Shown one piece after another: positions 54,067 to 61,086 of a stretch of DNA of 64,000 bases. The stretch is from Zoogloeaceae bacterium (GTDB lineage: Bacteria > Pseudomonadota > Gammaproteobacteria > Burkholderiales > Rhodocyclaceae). The stretch lies in contig JACKLZ010000002.1 in the NCBI GenBank assembly GCA_024235675.1, positions 990,001 through 1,054,000 on the forward strand. The letters run 5' to 3'. A program made the translations under genes and the position numbers. Position 1 is the first letter of the stretch; each line of letters opens with the position of its first letter. The notes beneath the pieces were generated by a model. That model had not been told where the DNA came from. It saw only the letters and a program-made list of their open reading frames with translations, and did not search any database.

Positions 54067-55335
54067 TCACGCCGGTCCGATCAGGATGGCGCGAAAATCA
54101 TTCACATTGGTCCGGGTCGGACCGGTCACCAGGGCGTCGCCCAGTGCTTCAAAAAATCCGTGGCCGTCGTTGTTGTCCAGACTGTCGCGCGGCGGTCGGC
54201 CGGCCGCCCACGCCCGCGTCAAGGTGTCGGGATCAATAAAGGCGCCGGCGATCTCCTCCAGTCCATCGACGCCATCGGTGTCGCCCGCCACGGCATGCAC
54301 GCCCTGTGCCCCGTTGAGCGCCACCGCCAGCGACAGTAAAAACTCCACATTGCGCCCGCCGCGCCCGGTTCCGCGCACGGTCACCGTGGTTTCACCGCCT
54401 GACAGCAGCACGCAGGGGGGTGCAATGGGTTGGCCGTGATGGCGCACTTGCAAAGCGATGCCGGCGTGCACCTTGCCCACATCGCGCGCCTCGCCCTCGA
54501 TGCTGTCGCCGAGGATCATCGGCCTCACACCGGCCGCGCGCGCCACCGCAGCAGCGGCTTCGAGTGCCATCTGTGGCGTGGCGATCAGGTGTGTGCTGAC
54601 GCCGGCCAGGCGCGCATCGCCGGGCTTGACGGTCTCGCCGCGACCGCTGTCGAGCAGGGTCTGCGCGCCTGCCGGCAGGGCGATGCCATAGCGCCGGATG
54701 ATCGCCAGCGCGTCGGCACACGACGTTGAGTCGGCCACCGTCGGGCCCGAGGCGATGTCCATGGGGTTGTCGCCCGGCACATCCGAGATCAGCAGATTGA
54801 CCACCCGCGCCGGATGGCAGGCGGCCGCCAGCCGGCCGCCCTTGATGGCCGACAGATGGCGCCGCACGCAGTTCATTTCCGAAATCGTCGCGCCCGATTT
54901 AAGCAGCGCGCGGCTGATCACCTGCTTGTCCTCCAGCGTCACGCCCTCACCCGGCAGCGGCAGCAGCGCCGAGCCGCCGCCCGAGATCAGGCAGATCACC
55001 AGGTCGTCGGCCGTCAGACCGCGCACCCGCTCAAGCAGCCGGCCGGCCGCGGCCAGACCGGCCGCGTCGGGCACCGGATGCGCCGCCTCAACAATCTCAA
55101 TGCGCTCGCAGGGCACGGCGTAGCCATAACGCGTCACCACCAGGCCACTCAACTCACCCGGCCAGTGCTGCTCCAGCGCCTGCGCCATGGCGGCCGAGGC
55201 CTTGCCGGCGCCAATCACCAGCGTCTGCCCAGACGGCGGTGCCGGCAGAAAACGGGGGATGCAGTGCTCAGGCTGGGCGGCGTTCACGGCCGCCGCAAAC
55301 ATGTCGGCCAGCAAGGCGCGCGGGTCTGTCGCCAT
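54067..55335 (-). CDS. gckA: Glycerate 2-kinase, MOFRL type (TtuD/GckA)
   Basis: 422 residues from the ATG at 55335 (the frame to 55386 is not family-like). The N-terminal domain (LVIGAGKASAAMAQALEQ; ISGGGSALLPLPGEG) and C-terminal MOFRL domain with GGETTVTVRGTGRGGRNVE are typical. Phosphorylates D-glycerate to 2-phosphoglycerate. Named TtuD or hydroxypyruvate reductase in older annotations. Operon with glcG and DUF3830. Confidence 0.92.
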   Translation of the reverse strand: MATDPRALLADMFAAAVNAAQPEHCIPRFLPAPPSGQTLVIGAGKASAAMAQALEQHWPGELSGLVVTRYGYAVPCERIEIVEAAHPVPDAAGLAAAGRLLERVRGLTADDLVICLISGGGSALLPLPGEGVTLEDKQVISRALLKSGATISEMNCVRRHLSAIKGGRLAAACHPARVVNLLISDVPGDNPMDIASGPTVADSTSCADALAIIRRYGIALPAGAQTLLDSGRGETVKPGDARLAGVSTHLIATPQMALEAAAAVARAAGVRPMILGDSIEGEARDVGKVHAGIALQVRHHGQPIAPPCVLLSGGETTVTVRGTGRGGRNVEFLLSLAVALNGAQGVHAVAGDTDGVDGLEEIAGAFIDPDTLTRAWAAGRPPRDSLDNNDGHGFFEALGDALVTGPTRTNVNDFRAILIGPA

Positions 55336-55337
55336 CG

Positions 55338-55760
55338 TCACGCCTCGCCCAGATCGGTAAAACGGATCGCCTGCGCGCCCTGCCACAACACCAGGCGGCC
55401 CATGTCCATCAACTGCTCGCCGCCCTCTACCACGGTCAGAAAATGGTTACCGGCGATCTGCCCCATCTTGCTGGCGAAGCAACTGCTGCCATAGGCAAAC
55501 AGGATCTCCGTCTCCGAGAAGCCGCCCGGATACAACAACACGTCGCCGCGCGAGGGGTGGCTGGTGTGGTTTTCAAAGCCCAGCCCGGTATCGAAATCGC
55601 CCAGCGGCACCCACACCGCCTCGCCGCTCCAGCGCGAATGGATGGCCTGATTGGCAAAGGGCAAAAGCTTGAGAAAGGCCGCGCAGGTCTTCGGCGCGGC
55701 GGCCTCTTCGAGGCGGGCAACAAAGCGATGGGGGCCGACATCAATGGCGAGATGGCGCAT
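55338..55760 (-). CDS. DUF3830 family protein (cyclophilin-like fold)
   Basis: 140 residues from the ATG at 55760 with GGAGAAG upstream. FENHTSHPSRGDVLLYPGGFSE is the family-like core (G-D-V-L-L-Y-P-G). The family is thought to be cyclophilin-like, often near amidohydrolase or purine genes; no function is known. It ends 2 bases from the glycerate kinase start. Confidence 0.75.
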   Translation of the reverse strand: MRHLAIDVGPHRFVARLEEAAAPKTCAAFLKLLPFANQAIHSRWSGEAVWVPLGDFDTGLGFENHTSHPSRGDVLLYPGGFSETEILFAYGSSCFASKMGQIAGNHFLTVVEGGEQLMDMGRLVLWQGAQAIRFTDLGEA

Positions 55761-55903
55761 GGACTTCTCCGGTGAGCTCACGCGCCGGCCCGGCCGACGC
55801 TTCTGCAATGACTTCACAGTAGACGATCATGGCCGGCGGCGGAATTCCCGCCGCGATCACTTCTCTCGATACGCTGGATATGGACTGCGGTGTGCGGTGT
55901 GTC

Positions 55904-55984
55904 GTAGGGCGGATAAGCCGCAGGCGCATCCGCCATCGGTCGTAGCAAGAGAAACGGCGGATGCGCTTCGCTGATCCGCCCTAC
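55904..55984. repeat. REP-like palindromic element (GTAGGGCGGATAAGC type, second copy)
   Basis: GTAGGGCGGATAAGC at the left pairs with a right arm ending GATCCGCCCTAC, and the inner GGCGCATCCGCC pairs with GGCGGATGCGC. Same design as the element at 53544. Lies between the DUF3830 start and the LysR stop; the rest of the 55761-56022 gap holds no recognised gene. Confidence 0.8.
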
Positions 55985-56022
55985 GCCGAAAGCGGCGGCA
56001 TAACCGCTGCTCAGACTCGGGA

Positions 56023-56961
56023 TCACGCCTCGCCCGGAATCAGCGCCGCCCCCTGCCACGCCCCGCTCGTGCACAAGGTCTGCGTGAGCCCCTGCACCAG
56101 TTGCACCACCGCCGTAGCCGCAGCCGACAACGGAATGTGTTTGGACGCGCACAGCACCAGCCGACGCGTCAGCGCCGGCGCCACCGGCACCGCGCACAGC
56201 GCCCCGCTGGCCAGATCATGCTGCAGCGGCATCACCGGCAACAGCGTGTGCCCCATGCCAGCCAGCAAGGTCGTGCGCAAGATGCTGATCGAACTGATGT
56301 CAGCCACCACATTGGGCACCGGCAAGCCGTGCTCGCGTGCCGCCGTCTCGATGATCGGCCGCACGCCATGCGGATGCGCGGGCAGAATCAAGGGCAAGGC
56401 CAGGGCCTGGCGCAAGCTCACCGCCGCCAGCGGGCGGTCCGCCGCCGTGGCCGACGAAATCAGCGACAGATGCTCATCGAGCAGCACCGTGCGCTCGAAT
56501 TCATCCAGCGTGCCATCATCAAACAACACCGCCAGATTGATCTGCCCGCTGCGCAACTGCGGCACCAGGTTGCCGGTCAGCTCCTCGGTCAGCTCCAGCT
56601 CCACCTTGGGCAACTGCTCGCGCACCGCCTGCAACAGCGGCAAGGCCAGCGCATTCGACGCACTGTGCGGCACGCCGAACACCACCTTGCCGCTCGGCTC
56701 GCCCGCCACGTTCATCACGCTCGCGCGGGCGTCCTCCACCTGCCGCAAGATCGCCGTCGCATGCGCCAGAAACACCCGCCCCGCCTCGGTCAACACCACC
56801 CCGCGCCGCGAGCGGTGAAACAGGCGCGCGCCCAGTTCAGACTCAAGCTGCGCCAACTGATGGCTGAGCGCCGACTGCGCCACAAACACCTGTTCGGCCG
56901 CTTTTGAAAAGCTGCCGTGCTTGGCAATGGCAGAGAAGTAGCGCAACTGACGAAGTTCCAT
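56023..56961 (-). CDS. LysR-family transcriptional regulator
   Basis: 312 residues. The N-terminal helix-turn-helix is typical (MELRQLRYFSAIAKHGSFSK; AAEQVFVAQSALSHQLAQLE), followed by the effector-binding domain. Located upstream of, and in the same direction as, the glycerate kinase operon. Regulation of that operon is likely from position alone, with a REP-like element between. Confidence 0.85.
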   Translation of the reverse strand: MELRQLRYFSAIAKHGSFSKAAEQVFVAQSALSHQLAQLESELGARLFHRSRRGVVLTEAGRVFLAHATAILRQVEDARASVMNVAGEPSGKVVFGVPHSASNALALPLLQAVREQLPKVELELTEELTGNLVPQLRSGQINLAVLFDDGTLDEFERTVLLDEHLSLISSATAADRPLAAVSLRQALALPLILPAHPHGVRPIIETAAREHGLPVPNVVADISSISILRTTLLAGMGHTLLPVMPLQHDLASGALCAVPVAPALTRRLVLCASKHIPLSAAATAVVQLVQGLTQTLCTSGAWQGAALIPGEA

Positions 56962-57116
56962 GGCACACGATCATACGCCAACCATCTTGAATCGAGATGC
57001 ACGCATCTTCATTCAGTGTTTTTCAGATAACCAACTTTCAGGTCAAATGCATCCAACAGATCAACACGAACCCCGGCAGCCACCCGCCGCCGGCACCAAG
57101 GCCCACCCCGCCACCG

Positions 57117-57147
57117 TTCGCGAAGATCGCATTTCGACCCGAAATGA
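57117..57147 (+). repeat. Copy A of a 31-base imperfect direct repeat
   Basis: TTCGCGA, ATC and CATTTCGACCCGAA are shared with copy B at 57745-57775 (26 of 31 positions). A second shared word, CGACAAAAC or TGACAAAAC, follows 50-65 bases later in both copies. Copies flank the small exported-protein gene. The gap 56962-57299 has otherwise only the terminator. Confidence 0.5.
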
Positions 57148-57185
57148 CAAGTGCCCGTTCAACACCCCCCGAACCGGCTCACCGA

Positions 57186-57221
57186 CAAAACAAAGGCCCG
57201 CGTCCAGCGGGCCTTTGTTTT
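57186..57221 (-). terminator. Strong terminator after the small exported-protein gene
   Basis: CAAAACAAAGGCCCGC pairs perfectly with GCGGGCCTTTGTTTTG around GTCCA. On either strand it is followed by or ends in T-rich sequence. Serves the minus-strand gene that stops at 57300. Confidence 0.8.
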
Positions 57222-57299
57222 GGGTAGAACGAAACGTCGCATCACGGGACGGCGATAAGGCAAGCTCGGGTGAGCCGGGCAAACCCTCCGCGACCGCCC

Positions 57300-57581
57300 T
57301 TATCGTCCTTTCTGCGAAGCGCCACCCTCCGGCGCATCTTTGGGCTTGCATGCCAGCGGCTTCCCCTCGGGCGCCCAGCAGGTGCCGGCGACGCTGCCAC
57401 GCGGGGACGAAAACTGGCATGCCTGCCCCGCGGCCAGGGACGCGCAGGCATCGAGCGCTTCCTGCGGTGGCTTGCGCGGGCCGCCCTGGCCACCGGCCGG
57501 TTGAGCGGCGGCCAAACCCGCCGTCGCCGAAAGCGCGGCCAGCAGGCCAAGTTGAATCAGCATGGTGCGTATCGATTTCAC
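57300..57581 (-). CDS. Small exported Cys-containing protein of unknown function
   Basis: 93 residues from a GTG at 57581 preceded by GGGAG. A signal peptide (VKSIRTMLIQLGLLAALSA, cleavage near AAA/QPAGG) leads into a short mature part with ALDACASLAAGQACQFSS, RGSVAGTCWAPEGKPLACKP, four Cys in all. The same Cys pattern occurs in small hypothetical exported proteins of other proteobacteria. Function unknown. Flanked by imperfect repeats A and B. Confidence 0.7.
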   Translation of the reverse strand: MKSIRTMLIQLGLLAALSATAGLAAAQPAGGQGGPRKPPQEALDACASLAAGQACQFSSPRGSVAGTCWAPEGKPLACKPKDAPEGGASQKGR

Positions 57582-57744
57582 AGCGTCACTCCCTATCTGT
57601 TCAGGCCATCCGGACTGTCCGGCCTGCGCGACAGGGCGCATTTTTGGCGTCATCCGCGTTAAGTGCAGTTAGCCCGGGGTAAAAGCGGGTAAAGACGGGC
57701 ACTGCAGCCATCTTCCGCCGTCCGACAAGCCGACACTGGCGCTC

Positions 57745-57775
57745 TTCGCGACAATCACATTTCGACCCGAAGCGA
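57745..57775 (+). repeat. Copy B of the 31-base imperfect direct repeat
   Basis: Matches copy A at 57117-57147 with 26 of 31 positions identical (CATTTCGACCCGAA is shared in full). It sits at the edge of the AT-richer patch. The rest of 57582-57856 shows no gene; an AT-rich stretch (AGTATTTTTAGTATG) lies near 57810. Confidence 0.5.
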
Positions 57776-57856
57776 TATACGCTCCCGGGAGCCGCCCGCT
57801 GACAAAACAGTATTTTTAGTATGTGAAGCCAAAACAACCGCACCAAATTCAGACCA

Positions 57857-58687
57857 TTACCATACGACTGGGCCATCGATTCTTTTCATCGCCAACCTGT
57901 TGTCTGCCGCGACTTCAAGGGAAAAACATCGGATATAACGCAGCCAATCCCAATCGATCTTGCTGACCACCGCCAAAACAGACTTTGGAAGTCCATGCGA
58001 GAAAACCGTCACAACAGGTCCGCTTGTGGCATTGAGCATTTTTAAGAACGCCAGTGTCCAGTCAATGGATGAGTCGTCAAACACCAAAACAAGAGGAACC
58101 TTGACGCCACGACGCGCAAGCAAATCCTGAGAGATCAATCGCACGGCCGAGGCAAAAAACGTCCTTGGCCCCATGGGGGCGAAATCAGAGGCTGAGGAAG
58201 GACTCACACGACCGTCAACAAGGTCAATCACGCATTCAAGTTGTTGCTGCCGGTACCGCGGCAGCAAAGCTCGAACGTGGGCACGAAACGTTGAGTTAAC
58301 TTCATTTGTAAATTCGTGCATATCGATTTCGGCATGCACAAGGATTTGGTGCAGGGCTTTTAACCACGCTGGCAGTGGCCCTTGCTGCACGTACGGCGGA
58401 AAACCCATTACCCCGAACGTCCTTATCAGCTCATCAGGAAACTCGACGCCAGACAGACCAATAGTCCTCGCAGCTGCACCCCACAAATCCTGCGGGTCTA
58501 TGTCCTGGCTGGCATCTCTATGAAGAAAGAGCCAGACGTTTCCACACTTGGACAGAGCAGCGCAAAATGCTTCGACGCTCTCTTCTTCAACTGATGCCCA
58601 CATGGTCACTCCAACGCCAAGCAATGTTTCTTCTGAACGGAGCCGACGAATCATCAACTCACTCGAAAACGCCTTGAACGACGACAC
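57857..58687 (-). CDS. Unrecognised protein in an AT-richer accessory patch
   Basis: 276 residues from a GTG at 58687 (an ATG at 58654 is possible). No signal peptide and no domain I can name. The N-terminal 100 residues contain WASVEEESVEAFCAALSKCG and LFLHRDASQDIDPQDLWGAA; the C-terminal part has LVLVFDDSSIDWTLAFLKML and VVTVFSHGLPKSVLAVVSKI, which look like an alternating beta/alpha fold. Base composition is visibly less GC-rich than the neighbours. It follows the GIY-YIG-like gene in the same direction with a 112-base gap. The two may form one unit. Confidence 0.65.
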   Translation of the reverse strand: MSSFKAFSSELMIRRLRSEETLLGVGVTMWASVEEESVEAFCAALSKCGNVWLFLHRDASQDIDPQDLWGAAARTIGLSGVEFPDELIRTFGVMGFPPYVQQGPLPAWLKALHQILVHAEIDMHEFTNEVNSTFRAHVRALLPRYRQQQLECVIDLVDGRVSPSSASDFAPMGPRTFFASAVRLISQDLLARRGVKVPLVLVFDDSSIDWTLAFLKMLNATSGPVVTVFSHGLPKSVLAVVSKIDWDWLRYIRCFSLEVAADNRLAMKRIDGPVVW

Positions 58688-58799
58688 TATGGCTGATCAT
58701 CAGCCAACACAACGCTCTGCCACCAAGTCGATCAACAATGACCCGTCCAGTACGACAAAGATGTTGAGCGCCACCAAGCCAAGATCTCCCCGAACGAAC

Positions 58800-59480
58800 T
58801 CACAAAGCGTCTACTAGCTCGGTGAATTTCTTCGGAAAATCGGAATCCCACAATTCATCAACATGATTGGAGTTCCAAAGGCCAGATTTGACACATTTCT
58901 CAAAGCCAGACGATCTACCGAGCCATTTCGAAGATGCGCTGTCCATGCCGAGATCAGCCCTATAGCTACTCAATAGCGCGATTGAATTTCGTTCGATGTA
59001 GCCCCGCATTCGAGACTCCCCCACAGGAAGCCACAAAAGCTGAAACCTCGACATGGTTTGACTTACGCAACGCTCCGATTCGCACTCAAGAAGTCGTAAC
59101 TCCTTTGCGGTGTTTTTTCCTTTCGACCAACTCTCGCAGACCATATCTCGCCGATTGATCAAGGCACTTCCGACGAGTTTCCTAAACACCGACCCGCGGT
59201 GATTGCCGCCATCACTACTTGCGCTGCCTCTGTGCTGCCTCAACCGCGACCAAAGGGTTGAACACTGCCCCTCAACGAGGGCGTGCGTCCCTACACGAAC
59301 CACCCTAAGGCCCGGCCCCGGCAAGCGCGTTTCACCTGGTTCGAAGAAAAAATACACACCCTGCCGTGGCCAAGTCATTCGTCCATGGCATTCTCCAAGT
59401 GTGCGTTTTCCGCCAAGCTTTCCTTCAAGCTCTGCAAGCGTGGCGTAAAAGCGCACAAGCGCAGCAGTTCTATCACGCAT
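58800..59480 (-). CDS. GIY-YIG-fold nuclease-like protein
   Basis: 226 residues from an ATG at 59480 with GGGAG eight bases upstream. GVYFFFEPGE occupies the place of the GIY motif and VVRVGTH of YIG; LWSRLRQHRG and GYIERNSIALLS fit the catalytic Arg/His and Glu regions of GIY-YIG nucleases. GNHRGSVFRKLVG lies between. The assignment is from these motifs by eye. It is unusual in its insertions and may have a different function. First of the two genes in the AT-richer patch. Confidence 0.55.
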   Translation of the reverse strand: MRDRTAALVRFYATLAELEGKLGGKRTLGECHGRMTWPRQGVYFFFEPGETRLPGPGLRVVRVGTHALVEGQCSTLWSRLRQHRGSASSDGGNHRGSVFRKLVGSALINRRDMVCESWSKGKNTAKELRLLECESERCVSQTMSRFQLLWLPVGESRMRGYIERNSIALLSSYRADLGMDSASSKWLGRSSGFEKCVKSGLWNSNHVDELWDSDFPKKFTELVDAL

Positions 59481-59549
59481 GAGCTATTCTCCCGGCCGCT
59501 CAGCCGAACAAACAGTAGACGAATCGACAACTTCGGTTTTTATATACCA

Positions 59550-59570
59550 GAACGCCGCGTAGCGGTGTTC
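59550..59570 (-). terminator. Possible terminator after the second LysR gene
   Basis: GAACACCGC and GCGGCGTTC (one mismatch) pair on the minus strand around TAC, followed by TGGTATATAAAAACC. It lies 7 bases past the LysR stop. The T run is short, so assignment is tentative. Confidence 0.4.
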
Positions 59571-59576
59571 CAGAAC

Positions 59577-60494
59577 TCAGACACGCCAACCGCTCTCCCA
59601 GTACCCCGGCCGCTGATACACCTCGCGCAGATACTCCACAAAACACCGGATCTTCGCCGGCAGGTAGCGCTGCTGCGTGTACACGGCCTGGATGGGATAG
59701 CCGGGCACGGCGAAATCGTCGAGCACGGTGACCAGCGTGCCGTCGCTGAGTTGGGGCTGAATCTCCCAGGTGGAGCGCCAGGCGATGCCCAGTCCCTGGC
59801 GGACCCAGTCGAAGAGGATTTCGCCGTCGTTACAGTCGAGGCTGCCGTTTACGCGCACCGGGAAGCGCTTGCCCTCGCGCATGAAGGTCCAGCCGCGCTG
59901 CTGACCGCCTTGCAGGTTGAAGGCGAGGCAGTTGTGGTGGGCGAGGTCTTCGGGGGTCTTGGGGGTGCCGTGGCGGGCGAAGTAGTCGGGGGTGCCGCAG
60001 ACGACGCGGCGGTTGGGGTAGAGGGGAATGGCGACATAGTCGGGGTCGAGCTGCTCGCCGATGCGTACGGCCATGTCGTAGCCTTCGCGGACGAGGTCGA
60101 CGACGCTGTCGGTGAAGTTGAACGACAGCTTCAGTTCGGGGTATTGCGCAGCAAAGGCGGCGGCATGCGGGCCGATGTGGCGGCGGCCGAAGCCGGCGGG
60201 GGCGGAGACCACGAGGTGGCCGCGCACGTCCGAGCGGCCGGCGCTGACGCTGCTCTCGGCGGCATCAAAGTCTCTAAGCAGCTGGCGGCATTGCTCGACA
60301 AACTGCTCGCCCAGATCGGTGAGCGTGAGGCCGCGGGTGGAGCGATGCATGAGGCGCACGCCGAGGCGGCGCTCCAGCGCGTCGAGCCGGCGGCCCATGA
60401 CCACGGGGGTGACGCCCTCGACCAGCGCGGCGGCGGCGAAGCTGCCTTTTTCGGCGGTGAGCGCGAAGCTTCGGATTTCGGTGTAGCGGTCCAT
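59577..60494 (-). CDS. LysR-family transcriptional regulator
   Basis: 305 residues from the ATG at 60494. The HTH region (SFALTAEKGSFAAAALVEGV; MGRRLDALERRLGVRLMHR) is of the LysR type, in the variant that includes DsdC/AaeR-like regulators (AESSVSAGRSDVRGHLVVSAP). Divergent from the cupin gene, a possible target. Upstream of malate synthase G too, though with the cupin gene between. Confidence 0.85.
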   Translation of the reverse strand: MDRYTEIRSFALTAEKGSFAAAALVEGVTPVVMGRRLDALERRLGVRLMHRSTRGLTLTDLGEQFVEQCRQLLRDFDAAESSVSAGRSDVRGHLVVSAPAGFGRRHIGPHAAAFAAQYPELKLSFNFTDSVVDLVREGYDMAVRIGEQLDPDYVAIPLYPNRRVVCGTPDYFARHGTPKTPEDLAHHNCLAFNLQGGQQRGWTFMREGKRFPVRVNGSLDCNDGEILFDWVRQGLGIAWRSTWEIQPQLSDGTLVTVLDDFAVPGYPIQAVYTQQRYLPAKIRCFVEYLREVYQRPGYWESGWRV

Positions 60495-60623
60495 TCCATA
60501 CCCCACGTATCGACTGCCGTGACTCTAGCAGGAATTCCCTCTTGCTCAATCCGCCGCTATTCTTGAATCCTGTCTATAGTGTTTGCAGCGCATCATTGCG
60601 CCACCCACCCGCCAGCGAGGCCC

Positions 60624-60974
60624 ATGACTCACGCCACTCACGGTTCGCTCTTTGCTGATTTGCCCGCCCCCGGCGCGGAAGAAGACTTTCGGCCGCTGTT
60701 CGACAACGGCGCGGTGCGAATCGAGCGGATTGTCTCGCACCACCACGCGAGCCCGCCGGGTTTCTGGTACGAACAGGCGGAGGACGAGTGGGTGTTGCTG
60801 GTGAGCGGCGCGGCCGTACTGGCCTTTGATGACGGGCGCGAACAGACACTGGCGCCGGGCGACTGGGCGCTGCTGCCGGCGGGCTGCAGGCACCGGGTCG
60901 CGCGCACCGAGGCGGCGACCATCTGGCTGGCGGTGCATGCTCGGCCAGCCGATACCGAATCAACTGTTATATAA
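60624..60974 (+). CDS. Small cupin-domain protein
   Basis: 116 residues from the ATG at 60624. A single cupin barrel: EQAEDEWVLLVSGAAVLAFDD and GDWALLPAGCRHRVARTEAATIWLAVH contain the two conserved motifs; the His of CRHRV is kept as a metal ligand. Enzyme or binding role unknown. Divergent from the LysR gene. Confidence 0.8.
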   Translation: MTHATHGSLFADLPAPGAEEDFRPLFDNGAVRIERIVSHHHASPPGFWYEQAEDEWVLLVSGAAVLAFDDGREQTLAPGDWALLPAGCRHRVARTEAATIWLAVHARPADTESTVI

Positions 60975-61086
60975 GACATTAGATAAAACCATCGCGACGC
61001 TTTAAAATGGCGATCAACGCCTTCGGGCAACCGATCATTTGAATCCGCCGGCCCTTGCGGCCGGTGCACCACTGAGGTCCAGGTCC

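Noticed and set aside
57300..57653. Longer form of the small exported protein starting at 57653
   Set aside because: The extension would place residues before the signal peptide; the GTG at 57581 has GGGAG upstream and gives a clean signal sequence.
57860..59480. Complete toxin-antitoxin or restriction system in the AT-richer patch
   Set aside because: No methyltransferase, antitoxin-like DNA-binding protein or known toxin motif is visible. Only a GIY-YIG-like protein and an unknown protein are present.
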